From contig JALNYU010000030.1 in NCBI GenBank assembly GCA_023229645.1, forward strand, positions 1 to 44,381: a DNA stretch of 44,381 nucleotides, given 5' to 3'. Below the pieces are notes generated by a model, which was not told the DNA's origin, did not search any database, and saw only the letters and a program-made list of their open reading frames with translations. This document shows, in pieces, positions 1 to 8,955 of this stretch. A program made the position numbers and the translations under genes. Origin of the DNA: Nevskia sp. (GTDB taxonomy: Bacteria > Pseudomonadota > Gammaproteobacteria > Nevskiales > Nevskiaceae). How positions within the stretch are numbered: the first letter of the stretch is position 1; each line of letters opens with the position of its first letter.

Positions 1-83
1 ACTTCACCCGCAGGCCGACGACGGCTCCGTTGCAGCGCCGTCAATTCCTGCCGCTCCCCTTCACTCAAATCGATCTTTTTCAT
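1..83 (-). CDS. IS630-family-like transposase, N-terminal fragment (runs off the window)
   Basis: The reading frame starts at the ATG complementary to 81-83, preceded by an AAGGTGG ribosome binding site, and leaves the window at base 1. The 27 visible residues begin MKKIDLSEGERQELTAL and continue QRSRRRPAGE. This matches the opening helix of the helix-turn-helix domain of IS630-type transposases, which typically start with an LSxxEREEL-like stretch followed by a basic segment. Only the start is visible, so I cannot tell whether the element is intact. A stand-alone HTH protein is possible. No terminal inverted repeat was identified between 84 and 226. Confidence 0.55.
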   Translation of the reverse strand, partial: MKKIDLSEGERQELTALQRSRRRPAGE

Positions 84-226
84 CCACCTTCGACACGGTG
101 CTATTTCAATGGTTCATTGGACTAGTTTATTGGATTCGTAAGTGGCAACACGGAGGAATCGTCGCCGCAGGCGCGCTGTCGGGCCTACCGCGACGTATCC
201 GCTGCGCCCTTTCGCGCTGGCGAAGT

Positions 227-1426
227 TCAGGCCGCGGCGTTCATTTCCTGCCAACGCTGAGCCCAGCTGCTGTGCCACGCCGGCAGCTCGGCGGCCGGCA
301 TCGGCCGGCCGATGAAATAGCCTTGGGCAACATCGCAGCCGCAGGTGCGGAGTAGGTCCCAGTCGTCACGGGTTTCGATGCCTTCGGCGACGGTGCGCAT
401 GCCGAGATGACGCGCCATGTCCAATGTCGGCTCGACGATCGCGCGCAATCCAGAGTCGTGCGAAGCGCCATTGATGAAGCTGCGATCGAGTTTCAATTCG
501 TCGAATGGAATATCGCGTAGCTGCGCAAGCGAGGAGTGACCGGTGCCGAAGTCGTCGATCGATAAGCCAATGCGTTTTAGCCTTAGCCGGGTTAGAACGT
601 CGAGCGCGGCGCAGGGGTCGTGCATCAGGCGGCTCTCGGTAACTTCCAGCACAACTTGCGTTGGCGCGACGCCGGAATCGCGCGCCAGCTGGGCAACGAC
701 ATCGGGGAAATTTAGCGCAGCGAGGTTGTCCATTGAAACATTAATGGCGATATGCAGATCAAGGCCGTTGTCGCGCCAAAGCTGTGCCTGCCGGATTGCG
801 GTCGCCAGCACAACGCGGGTGAGATCATCGATCAAGCCGTACTCTTCAGCGCGGGAAATAAATTGATCGGGCATGACGAGGCCAACTGTCGGCCGCTGCC
901 AGCGCACCAGTGTTTCGACGCCGACCAGCGCGCCCGTCGCCATTGATACTTTCGGTTGGTAGTAATTCACCAACTCGCCTTCATCGATTGCGCGCTGTAG
1001 TTCGTCGATGGTGTAAGTTCGGTGAACACTTTGCGGCTTTAAAAGCGCGCGCGCAGCCGTATCCAGCAAGACTTGTTGGAGCTGGGTTAGCGAAAACGGC
1101 TTTTGTAAAGTGCCGAGGACGTCGATATGGTGCGCTTGCGCTAATTTGCGTACGGTCTGCAGGATGCGTTCGTCTTCCCCGCTAACCAACACCATGTTGC
1201 CGCGATACCCGATACGCGCAAGGTGACGAACAAACTGCACGCCGTCGATATCCGGCATTTGTAAGTCGCAGAATACGAGGCCTATCGTCTCGAACTCGCT
1301 TTCAAGTAATGCCAGCGCTTCGTGCGGGCGCGCGCATTGCGTAATGTTGCCGTAGCCGAGATGCTGCAGCTGCAAAGCGAGCAGGCGCAGGGCGAGGGTG
1401 TCGTCGTCGATTAATACCGTTCGCAT
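227..1426 (-). CDS. Response regulator with EAL cyclic-di-GMP phosphodiesterase output
   Basis: A receiver domain (about residues 1-120 from the chosen start) is followed by an EAL domain. The receiver has the early acidic pair in LIDDD, the phosphoacceptor Asp in FCDLQMPDIDG and the Lys in LQKPF. The EAL domain reads VETLVRW where the signature is EAL, keeping the metal-binding Glu. It also has NVSMDNL, DDFGTGHSSL, LKLDRSFI, EGIET and QGYFIGRPM, so phosphodiesterase activity is plausible. The ATG at 1426 is preferred over the one at 1468 because GGAGGCGGAGAAGCAGGG lies just upstream and the longer form would overlap the kinase gene. It follows the hybrid kinase by 22 bases and is probably its output partner, lowering cyclic-di-GMP when phosphorylated (inference). 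Confidence 0.9.
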   Translation of the reverse strand: MRTVLIDDDTLALRLLALQLQHLGYGNITQCARPHEALALLESEFETIGLVFCDLQMPDIDGVQFVRHLARIGYRGNMVLVSGEDERILQTVRKLAQAHHIDVLGTLQKPFSLTQLQQVLLDTAARALLKPQSVHRTYTIDELQRAIDEGELVNYYQPKVSMATGALVGVETLVRWQRPTVGLVMPDQFISRAEEYGLIDDLTRVVLATAIRQAQLWRDNGLDLHIAINVSMDNLAALNFPDVVAQLARDSGVAPTQVVLEVTESRLMHDPCAALDVLTRLRLKRIGLSIDDFGTGHSSLAQLRDIPFDELKLDRSFINGASHDSGLRAIVEPTLDMARHLGMRTVAEGIETRDDWDLLRTCGCDVAQGYFIGRPMPAAELPAWHSSWAQRWQEMNAAA

Positions 1427-1448
1427 CCCTGCTTCTCCGCCTCCGTCG

Positions 1449-4400
1449 CTAGTGACTCGCCTGCGCAAGCAGCGTATTCAGTTGCGTCTCTACCGCACGC
1501 AGCGCGGCGTCGAAACGCATGACATTGGCCGACAACACCGCGGTACCGCTACCCATCCGGCAGTTGTTTTCCAGTTCCGCACATAGATCGCCTAAAGCCA
1601 AGGCGCCGATAGCGCGTGACGAAGACTTCAATTGGTGCGCAATTGCGTCAACCTGCCTCATATCATCTTCCGCAATCGCTGCGTGTAGCTGGGTGGCCAA
1701 ACGGCGGAGGGAAGCCCGGTAGTCGGCAAGAAAGCCTTGAACAGTGGCCTCATCATCGTCGCCAATCAGCGATTTCAGGACCGAGACGTCGACTGGCAGC
1801 GGTGACGGCGTGCATTCGGCCGTATCCGGCGGCAAAACGGACGTGTCATTCGATGATGCTTGCGGTAACCATTTGGTCAGCGCCGCTTTGAGTTGGTGGA
1901 GTTGCAGCGGTTTCGTCAGGTAGTCGTCCATGCCGGCGGTTTGCGCCCGCACCGCTTCACCGCGCAACGCGTTGGCGGTCAGCGCGACGATCGGGAGTCG
2001 CGGTGAGGTGCCAAGCGTTGCCTCGTTTTCCCGCACCGCCTCGGCGAGAGCGTAGCCGTCCATTTCCGGCATATGTAAATCGGTGAGTAGGAGGCCATAG
2101 CTACCCGCCTGCAATAATTGCAGGGCTTCGGCGCCATTGTTTACAACTTCAGCAGCGTAGCCGAGCACGCCGAGTTGGCGCACGATGACTTTCTGATTAA
2201 TTTCATCGTCTTCGGCAACGAGTATTAATCGGCCAAGGCTGCGCGCCGCACTGACACTGGGCGGCGCGACCCGCATAACAACAGTCTCATGGGCGGGGTC
2301 GCTGCGCGGAATTTCCGGCGATGCGCGGCCGGCGGCAAACGCGACGGCTCGAAGGAGAGACGTGCGGCGGAGGCAGTTGCCGTCTAAGGTGACGATATCC
2401 TCGGCGACGACTACATGCGGGTGTTGCTCGCGGCTAATTACGAGGTGGCGCACGTCCGGCGTCGTGGCGAATGTTTTCCGCAGCGCTGCCGCATTTGGGC
2501 TGATCCCGCCGGTGTTTTGAATCACCACGGGCCGCGCCATGCCCATGGCTTGGCGCGCCGCGGTGCCGAGGCTGGACGCCAGGTAGACACTGGCGCCTGC
2601 GGATTCGAGATAGGTCTTCAAATCATCGGCGTTCAACGCTGCACCGACGATGATGCAATCAACGCCGCTGAGATCGAGCACAGCAGTGCTCGCCGCGCCG
2701 GGAACGACCTCAATCGGCAGTGTTACGGTAAAGGTTGAGCCTTCGTCGACGACGCTGTGAACGGCGATGTCGCCATCCATTAACGTTACAAGGCGTTTGC
2801 AGATCGCGAGACCCAGACCTGTACCGCCGTAGCGCCGCGTAGTCGATACTTCAGCCTGCGTGAATGAGGAAAACAATTGGCTTAACGTGTCTGGCGTCAT
2901 GCCGATGCCGTTGTCGGCGATACGCAGAACGAGCCGTAACTGCGTTGTTGCGTCAACGTAAGCACGCATTGAAACGCGGCCTTGTCGATTGGGCAGCCGC
3001 GCGCTGAATTTAATGGCGTTGCCGGTTAAGTTGTAAAGCACTTGCCGCAGACGCGTGGCGTCTGAAAGCACCTGTTCTGGAACATCGGGCGCGATAAATA
3101 GACTAAATTCAACGTTCTTATCCGCGGCGATCGGCAGCAATGTATTGCAGACGCTTTCGATTAAGTCCGACAATGCAACTGGCGCGTGTTCGAGCTCTAA
3201 ACGCCCCGCTTCTATTTTTGAGAAATCCAGTACATCGTCGATGATGCCGAGCAGTGCAAATGCAGAGGCGCGAACGGTTTTTAGTGCGTCGGCCTGAGAT
3301 TCCTGTAGTCGGCTTTGCGACAGCACCTCCAGCATGCCGATAACGCCGTTCATCGGCGTGCGGATTTCATGGCTCATCGCGGCGAGAAATGCGCTCTTGG
3401 CGCGGCTAGCCCCTTCGGCCGTTTCCCGTGCCAGCACGAGCTCGGCGGTGCGTTCGGCGACGCGGCGCTCCAAATCAGCGTTGATTTCGCGTATTTTTTC
3501 TTCGGTGCGCTCACGCTCGGTCATGTCACGAACCGCGGCAACCACGACCTGCGTGCGGCCCGCTTCGAGCGGGCTCAGGCTGATATCGACCGGAAACAGG
3601 CTGCCGTCTTTGCGCAGGCCACGTAAAGCGGAACGGCCGGCGCCCATGACGCGCGGCATCGCCGATTTTAGAAAGCGGTCACGCAGCGCGATATGGCTGA
3701 CGCGGTCCTGGGCTGGCATCAACACTTCTACCGGCTGATTGATCAACTCAGACCGGCCCCAGCCGAACATCGCCTCAGCCTGGCGGTTGATCTGGATGAT
3801 GATGCCTTCGTGGTTGGTCATAACCAGCGCATCCGGCGCGAATTCGAATAGGTCGACAAAACGCCGCTGATTCGCCTCCAGCGCCGCAGTGCGCTCGTTG
3901 ACGCGTAGTTCGAGATCGGCATTGATGCCGCGGATCTGGTCGTCCGCCGCTGCGCGCGCCAGCATCTCGCGGCGGATGCTATGCAGCAGCAACCCGAGTA
4001 CTACAGCCGCGCATCCTAGCGTCAACAGCAAGAAAAATAAGGCGTTATGGCGTGCGCCGACGGCCAAGGCTTTTCGATGTATTAATAGCTCGGACTCTCC
4101 GCTATCCAGGGCATGGATGAGATCGCGGATGGCAGCAATCTGCGCGTCGGCCTCGCCAATGGTCTGTACATTTGCCGCCGCCCGGCCTTTGTTGTCGTAC
4201 GCCGACACCATTTCTTGCAGCGTACGGAGATGGCTTGTAACGGCACTATCGAGCTGCGTTAATCGCTGCCGCTGTAGCGGGTTATCGAGTATCAGTTGCG
4301 CCAGCGCCGCGGTGTGCTTTCCCATATTGGCGGCGAAGTCGGCATAGCTATTTCTATAAGCCTCGACGCCGGTCAGTAAATAACTACGCTGCGTCGATTC

Positions 4401-5222
4401 GGCATCCAATACCGCGGCATAGAGCTGCCCGAGTTGGGTGCGGACTCCTAATGTATGGGTCACCCACTGCTCGGAGCGGACGAAATCGGCATTGGTGCGG
4501 TAGGTAACGCCACCGCCAATTAGTAGAAACAAAAAAGCGCCGACAAAACCGCTTGCGGCCTTGAGCTCGACCGAAAAGCGCGTTTGCGGCGTGCCGTCGG
4601 TCGCGGTGGGCAGCCGGAACCCCGCGAGCAGTATCGCGGCGCCGAGTAGCGTAAAGCCGACAGCCGCGTGCACAGCGATTGGTGGGAGCAGCTCGTCCGT
4701 CGCGAGTTCAACGGCGTTCCAGGAATAGCCGAGGGTACTGATCGCCCCGACGGCGATAACGAGCGATGACAGCACCCAAACCATTGGTCGGAGGCGGGCG
4801 ACCGGCAGTGCCACTAATGCCAAGCCGGTAGCGACGAACGCCAGCGCGCTATAAGGCGACATACGGCCCGGCACAGCGGTAAAGAGCTGAACTTTATCCT
4901 TGAATAACAACTCATCGAGCCCGAGCCGCAAATTCAGCGCGTATTCGACGAGGACGCTAAGCCCGATTAAGCCGACGATCAGCGCGAGGCCCCGCCCCCA
5001 TTTCAGTCTGGGCGGCTTATTCGGCCCAACCGAGAGCAGCAAAGCCACCCCGGCCAGCGTTAGGCCCAAGGCGGTGTTCGCCTTCATTTCAACGGCGCCG
5101 GGCAACACGCTTTTAAGCGGGGAAATTTCCAAGGCCCAGCCCAGCAACACGACCAAGCCCAACACAACATTCGCACCGCCGGCCCAGCGAATGAACCGCG
5201 TATGGATGGAAAATGGAGGCAT
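1449..5222 (-). CDS. Hybrid sensor histidine kinase (membrane region, CHASE3, PAS, HisKA, HATPase, receiver, Hpt)
   Basis: This is a 1257-residue membrane phosphorelay kinase. The first ~240 residues hold about seven hydrophobic segments. Next comes a CHASE3-like periplasmic domain (AAVLDAESTQRSYLLTG), another membrane span near residue 400 and a PAS domain containing DALVMTNHEGIIIQINRQAE. The HisKA box is MSHEIRTPMNGVIG. The ATPase has DNGIGM and GGTGLGLAICKRL. A degenerate receiver-like segment starts VDCIIVGAALNADDL. A true receiver has AEDDEINQ and LLTDLHMPEMDG, and the C-terminal Hpt carries AIAHQLKSSSRAIGAL. The ATG at 5222 has AGGAG upstream. The signal sensed is unknown. The receiver-EAL gene follows directly. 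Confidence 0.93.
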   Translation of the reverse strand: MPPFSIHTRFIRWAGGANVVLGLVVLLGWALEISPLKSVLPGAVEMKANTALGLTLAGVALLLSVGPNKPPRLKWGRGLALIVGLIGLSVLVEYALNLRLGLDELLFKDKVQLFTAVPGRMSPYSALAFVATGLALVALPVARLRPMVWVLSSLVIAVGAISTLGYSWNAVELATDELLPPIAVHAAVGFTLLGAAILLAGFRLPTATDGTPQTRFSVELKAASGFVGAFLFLLIGGGVTYRTNADFVRSEQWVTHTLGVRTQLGQLYAAVLDAESTQRSYLLTGVEAYRNSYADFAANMGKHTAALAQLILDNPLQRQRLTQLDSAVTSHLRTLQEMVSAYDNKGRAAANVQTIGEADAQIAAIRDLIHALDSGESELLIHRKALAVGARHNALFFLLLTLGCAAVVLGLLLHSIRREMLARAAADDQIRGINADLELRVNERTAALEANQRRFVDLFEFAPDALVMTNHEGIIIQINRQAEAMFGWGRSELINQPVEVLMPAQDRVSHIALRDRFLKSAMPRVMGAGRSALRGLRKDGSLFPVDISLSPLEAGRTQVVVAAVRDMTERERTEEKIREINADLERRVAERTAELVLARETAEGASRAKSAFLAAMSHEIRTPMNGVIGMLEVLSQSRLQESQADALKTVRASAFALLGIIDDVLDFSKIEAGRLELEHAPVALSDLIESVCNTLLPIAADKNVEFSLFIAPDVPEQVLSDATRLRQVLYNLTGNAIKFSARLPNRQGRVSMRAYVDATTQLRLVLRIADNGIGMTPDTLSQLFSSFTQAEVSTTRRYGGTGLGLAICKRLVTLMDGDIAVHSVVDEGSTFTVTLPIEVVPGAASTAVLDLSGVDCIIVGAALNADDLKTYLESAGASVYLASSLGTAARQAMGMARPVVIQNTGGISPNAAALRKTFATTPDVRHLVISREQHPHVVVAEDIVTLDGNCLRRTSLLRAVAFAAGRASPEIPRSDPAHETVVMRVAPPSVSAARSLGRLILVAEDDEINQKVIVRQLGVLGYAAEVVNNGAEALQLLQAGSYGLLLTDLHMPEMDGYALAEAVRENEATLGTSPRLPIVALTANALRGEAVRAQTAGMDDYLTKPLQLHQLKAALTKWLPQASSNDTSVLPPDTAECTPSPLPVDVSVLKSLIGDDDEATVQGFLADYRASLRRLATQLHAAIAEDDMRQVDAIAHQLKSSSRAIGALALGDLCAELENNCRMGSGTAVLSANVMRFDAALRAVETQLNTLLAQASH

Positions 5223-5726
5223 TCCCTGACTCCTGGAGGCGAACTAGATCGACTGGGTCCTAAGCTAACCGAATTTAGGCATGATATGTAGTCAACAGCC
5301 TAAATATTGGTGTTAACTTCAGACAAATAGCACGCTCATTTTTACGCCTAGCGTCGGCGCGGCTGCAGCACCTTTCCTAAATTGTGCGAAATGAGTGTTA
5401 ATTGCGGTCAATATGTAACTATCGTCGTAAATTTTGTTGTTAGACGGGCTAAATTAGATGCTGTGACGGACGGCATAATTCAACTTCATCGGCAGTAGCG
5501 ATAAGAAATTATTACGAGCTAGCAGGCTTTTAATTCTGCCGCTAGCTGGAAGGTACAGCGTCGAAAATACCGGTAAGTGGAATATTTTATTTTTAGCGGT
5601 CCATGCGTAAGGCGGCGACCGGGCGGGCTGCTGAACATTGTATTGGGTCCGCGACGCAGCCGAAACGTAGCGTCGTGCCTTTCGAGAGAGTAGTTGTGCC
5701 CGTTAAGTCGCCGCTGACATTAAGTG
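5223..5726. other. Intergenic region, no gene seen
   Basis: About 500 bases, visibly more AT-rich than the flanking genes, lie between the transglutaminase-like lipoprotein gene's stop and the hybrid kinase's start. The promoter of the kinase gene should lie here on the minus strand, but no convincing -35/-10 pair stood out. I saw no RNA gene, repeat or terminator with a T-tract. Confidence 0.5.
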
Positions 5727-6890
5727 CTAGCCGTGTTCCGTCAGTCGTGCAAATTTGCTTCGATAGCGCGCTAACTGGGATGGGTCGGGCGTCAGCGCGA
5801 CTGCGACGTCCATGGCCTTGCGCGCGAGTTCGGCCTCACCTCGACGTTGCAGCAGAATAGATGCTAGAAAGAAGAAACGGGGGTCTTTCTGATACAGCAA
5901 TAGCGCGCGGCGAGTTTCCTTGTAAGCGAGAAGCTCATCGCCGTGATCGTCCAGTGCCGCGAGCGCGAGTTGATAGTGGTAGTACGGATTTTGATCCAAG
6001 AAGTACTGCGCCCGTTTCTGGAAATATGCCGCTAAGCGCTGTTCTCCTAATTGTTCATAAATGTGTCCGGCGGCGTTGTAATTAAGCACGCTGGCGCCGT
6101 CCAGTTGCAGTGCGCGCGTAACCGCAATGCGGGCCGCGTGCGCGCGATGGCTCGCCAAATAGAGGCTTGCAAGATTGGTCCAAAGATAGGCCGTATCGGG
6201 CGCTAATTCTAGTGCGCGCAGCTGGTATTTCAATGCATCCGCATAGTGCTTCTGAAGGCGGAGTTCGACGGCGCGGTTATTGTAAAATTGCGCCGCCGCA
6301 GTCAGATCGGAAATAACGCGCTGTTCATAAGCTGGGCTGTATTCTTCGCCGCTGACATCGACGATCTGGTAGTACGTGACATATGCGTCGATTCGCGTAT
6401 TGATGTGTCGATACAGTAGCAACGTCTTATCATTGCCGAGGTCCCAGATTGGCGGAACATCGACTTCATTGAATTGGGCTGGAATGCCCACTTCACGGGC
6501 CAACGCGATAAACAGCAAAGTATACGACAGGCAATTTGCACGGTGTTGGACGAACGCTTGCTCAGCTGTCAGCGTGGCGTCAACGTCGTAACGGAGGCGC
6601 AGGCCGTTTTCGGTGCCGATGGCGGCAGCCAACGCCGTGGCCTTGGCGCTGATGCCAAATACCCCCTGAGTTGCAGCCAAAGCGAAACGGCGCATTTCGT
6701 CGGTTACGTGGAGCAAGGATGGCAGCGGCTCGGGTTCTAGTTTTGCCGCCGCCGAGTTCGCGTCGGCACCGTTTAGTACCCAGCTCACGTCCGCGGTGGA
6801 TATCGCCGGCTGCTGGGGTAGGCCCGCGCAGCCGCCGAGCGCGAATAGCAACAGTACAATGCCGGTGCGCATTCCCCCAGAAGATTTCAT
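5727..6890 (-). CDS. Transglutaminase-like / TPR lipoprotein
   Basis: The product is about 387 residues starting MKSSGGMRTGIVLL. A lipobox, ALGGC, predicts a lipoprotein. The middle has a transglutaminase-like core with the Cys in ANCLSYTLLFIALAREVGI, followed by a His (YRHINTRI) and an Asp (IVDVSG) as candidate triad members. The C-terminal ~170 residues are TPR-like helices, e.g. NRAVELRLQKHYADAL and AYLWTNLASLYL. The start at 6890 is chosen because AGGAGA lies about five bases upstream; the frame is open further upstream without a comparable site. The family is common in gammaproteobacteria and its substrate is not established. Function beyond the fold is unknown. Confidence 0.8.
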   Translation of the reverse strand: MKSSGGMRTGIVLLLFALGGCAGLPQQPAISTADVSWVLNGADANSAAAKLEPEPLPSLLHVTDEMRRFALAATQGVFGISAKATALAAAIGTENGLRLRYDVDATLTAEQAFVQHRANCLSYTLLFIALAREVGIPAQFNEVDVPPIWDLGNDKTLLLYRHINTRIDAYVTYYQIVDVSGEEYSPAYEQRVISDLTAAAQFYNNRAVELRLQKHYADALKYQLRALELAPDTAYLWTNLASLYLASHRAHAARIAVTRALQLDGASVLNYNAAGHIYEQLGEQRLAAYFQKRAQYFLDQNPYYHYQLALAALDDHGDELLAYKETRRALLLYQKDPRFFFLASILLQRRGEAELARKAMDVAVALTPDPSQLARYRSKFARLTEHG

Positions 6891-7008
6891 GCCGTCTCCT
6901 CCCGGCCGCCGATTGGCCGCCACCTTGGAATGCCTTCAGTCTACGCTCCAGGCGACGCAATGGCGGAAGAAAAAGTAACGGGTGCCCGTACATCGGGGTG
7001 GCGATGTA

Positions 7009-8595
7009 TTACTGCTTGATCTGCTCGAAGCGCAAGTCAAAGCGGGCCAAGTATTTTCTGAGGCGATCGGCGTCGTTGGTGCTCGCCCGCTGCGTGCGCG
7101 ATGCCGCGAACAGTGCGCGGCCGGCTTCCGAGGCATTTCGGCTACGCCGGCACACTGCGATGACATCGCGTAGCTGGGCGTGGTCGAAGCGATCGATTGT
7201 GTCGAGCTGGGCGCCGAGCAGCGCGACGAGCGGATCATTCGCCGGTTCTGTTTTGCGCCGCCAGAGTGCGCTCAGGCGCGCGATTTCGGCTTCAACGGCG
7301 TCGAGTTGGATGCGGCCGGCGCTGGCCAGCGTCGCCATGCGCTGTACCGAAGCGCCGAGATCGCGAAAATTACCGTTCCAGGCCGCTTCGCCGGACGCCG
7401 CGAAGCGCAAATAGCGTTCGCGCGCTTCACGGTTGAATGTCACGCGCTGGCGGTTTTTTTCTTCATAGCGCGTAAGTTCGTAGTCGAGATTCGGCGCGAT
7501 GTCTTCTTTGCGCTCGGCCAGGCCCGGCAATTGGAAGGTCCAGATATTGAGCCGCGCGTAGAGGTCGTCGCGGAAGCGGCCCTGTTCGATCAACTGGCCG
7601 AGATCGCGGTTGGTGCCGGCGATGAGCTGGAAGTCGCTATCGACTTCACGGTCGCTGCCGACCGGCAGGAAGCGTTTCTCCTCCAGCGCGCGCAGCAGCA
7701 TGGCCTGCTCGTCAGCACCGAGTTCGCCGATTTCGTCGAGGAACAACAGGCCGCGGTCCGCGGTGCGCAGTAGGCCGGCGCGCGCGCCGATGGCGCCGGT
7801 AAACGCGCCTTTGGTGTGGCCGAATAACGCGCTCATTGCTGAGTCGCCACGCAGCGTCGCGCAGTTCACTTCGACGAACGGCCCCTGCACGGTGCCTTTG
7901 AGTTTCTTCAAATCGTAAATGCGGCGCGCGAGTTGGCTTTTGCCGGCGCCGGTTGGGCCGGTTAGCAGCATCGGCGCGGCGGAGCGCACGGCGACGACTT
8001 CGATCTGGTCGATCATCGCGTTGAACGCCGGATTCTTGGTCGCGATGCCGCTTTTCAGAAACGTCCGATCTTCGATTTGCTCGCGGTCGTAGCGCTGTGC
8101 GATTTGATCGTACTTAGATAAATCCAGATCGATGATGCTGAAGCTGCCGGCGGGGCCGTCTTTCTTACGCTGCGGCGCCGTTTGCAGCAGGCGGCCGGGC
8201 AGGTGCCGGCTCTCAGTTAGCAAGAACAGGCAGATCTGCGCGACGTGGGTGCCGGTCGTGATATGCGCGTAGTAGCGCTCGCGGTCGGGGTCAAACGCAT
8301 AAGCACGGCAGAAGTCGTGCAGCGTGGCGTAAGTCGATTCGAAATCCCAAGGGTCTTCTAAATAGGTGTCGTGCAGGCGCAGCTCGGTTTCCGGCGAGAC
8401 CTGCTTGAGGTCGGCGGCGATCTGGTTGGCGAGGTTGCGGTGGCGGCGTAAGTCGACCAGCAGCTCCAAGCGGTCGACCAGAAAAGTCTCGTGCATGCCC
8501 AGCGCAACGGTCGGCCGCCAACGCTCCCAGCGGTTCGGGCCATCGCCGGCATCGAGTTGTACGCCGGCAAAGCCGAGCACGACATTTTTATTCAT
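7009..8595 (-). CDS. rtcR: RtcR, sigma-54-dependent activator of the RNA repair operon
   Basis: At 528 residues it matches RtcR length. The N-terminal ~180 residues match the RtcR CARF-like sensory domain, with conserved stretches such as LHDTYLEDPWDFESTYATL and YYAHITTGTHVAQICLFLLT. The AAA+ domain has Walker A GPTGAGKS (213-220), the sigma-54 contact loop GAFTGA (263-268) and Walker B LLFLDE (283-288). The C-terminus carries the DNA-binding helices. RtcR is known to activate rtcBA with RNA polymerase-sigma-54 after binding an RNA-derived ligand. It is divergent from rtcB, and the 360-base gap carries a sigma-54 promoter and candidate enhancer sites. No strong Shine-Dalgarno precedes its ATG. 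Confidence 0.96.
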   Translation of the reverse strand: MNKNVVLGFAGVQLDAGDGPNRWERWRPTVALGMHETFLVDRLELLVDLRRHRNLANQIAADLKQVSPETELRLHDTYLEDPWDFESTYATLHDFCRAYAFDPDRERYYAHITTGTHVAQICLFLLTESRHLPGRLLQTAPQRKKDGPAGSFSIIDLDLSKYDQIAQRYDREQIEDRTFLKSGIATKNPAFNAMIDQIEVVAVRSAAPMLLTGPTGAGKSQLARRIYDLKKLKGTVQGPFVEVNCATLRGDSAMSALFGHTKGAFTGAIGARAGLLRTADRGLLFLDEIGELGADEQAMLLRALEEKRFLPVGSDREVDSDFQLIAGTNRDLGQLIEQGRFRDDLYARLNIWTFQLPGLAERKEDIAPNLDYELTRYEEKNRQRVTFNREARERYLRFAASGEAAWNGNFRDLGASVQRMATLASAGRIQLDAVEAEIARLSALWRRKTEPANDPLVALLGAQLDTIDRFDHAQLRDVIAVCRRSRNASEAGRALFAASRTQRASTNDADRLRKYLARFDLRFEQIKQ

Positions 8596-8610
8596 GTAAA
8601 GATTTTAATA

Positions 8611-8673
8611 GATAAAAAACGATAAATAAATATAAGAATATTGGATATTTGCAGGCGGATAAAGATCGATAAA
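8611..8673. promoter_or_regulatory. Candidate RtcR enhancer sites (two GATAAA pairs)
   Basis: GATAAA occurs at 8611-8616 and 8621-8626, then again at 8658-8663 and 8668-8673. Within each pair the copies are 10 bases apart, one helical turn, and the pairs are 47 bases apart. They lie roughly 75-140 bases upstream of the expected rtcB transcription start, a usual distance for sigma-54 activator binding, and immediately upstream of rtcR, where they could also mediate autoregulation. The sequence is very AT-rich, so chance repeats are possible. The assignment to RtcR is inference. Confidence 0.45.
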
Positions 8674-8722
8674 AATTCAATAAATATTTAAATATCAAAT
8701 AATTAAAAATTAAATTCGGTTT

Positions 8723-8738
8723 TGGCATCGCCGTTGCA
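8723..8738 (+). promoter_or_regulatory. Sigma-54 promoter of rtcBA
   Basis: The 16-base element TGGCATCGCCGTTGCA matches the sigma-54 -24/-12 consensus TGGCACGNNNNTTGCW at every invariant position with exact spacing; the only departures are at the two weaker positions after TGGCA. It faces rtcB, with an expected start near 8750. RtcR, encoded divergently, is the cognate activator in characterised systems. Confidence 0.88.
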
Positions 8739-8776
8739 ATAGTGCTGGCACTGCAAAGCGCAACTGTGCGAGCAGC

Positions 8777-8932
8777 GGCGCCATCGTCACGATGGCGTCC
8801 CAGACCCCGGAGGGAGTGCCCTCCGGGGCAGACGCCGGCTTTCGCTAAGGCTGATAAGCCCAGCGGTGCCGCGCAGAGATAACCGAATGGGTGGCGGCTT
8901 AGCCGCGCCGATATTTTTGTGGACTTAAGCCG
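8777..8932 (+). ncRNA. Structured leader RNA of rtcBA (four hairpins)
   Basis: The ~205-base leader between the sigma-54 promoter and rtcB contains successive helices. 8777-8799 is a 10-bp stem (one G-U) with loop TCA. 8805-8828 is a perfect 10-bp stem, CCCCGGAGGG against CCCTCCGGGG, with loop AGTG. 8836-8871 is a three-part stem, CGGC/GCCG, CGCT/AGCG and GGCT/AGCC, capped by GATA. 8894-8906 is GCGGC-TTA-GCCGC. The last hairpin competes with an alternative pairing of 8895-8901 (CGGCTTA) with 8926-8932 (TAAGCCG), just upstream of the rtcB ribosome binding site GGAG at 8946-8949. I could not match it to Y-RNA-like YrlA or a tRNA. It may be a regulatory leader or a separate small RNA. Confidence 0.6.
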
Positions 8933-8955
8933 GGTGGAACTCGGCGGAGATTGAG

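Noticed and set aside
5603..5860. Plus-strand frame of 85 codons overlapping the end of the transglutaminase-like gene
   Set aside because: No ribosome binding site, overlaps a supported gene, and composition is not protein-like.
8777..8932. Y RNA-like or tRNA gene in the rtcBA leader
   Set aside because: No T-loop sequence of the TTCRANY type, no CCA-bearing acceptor pairing and no Rsr/Ro60 gene nearby.
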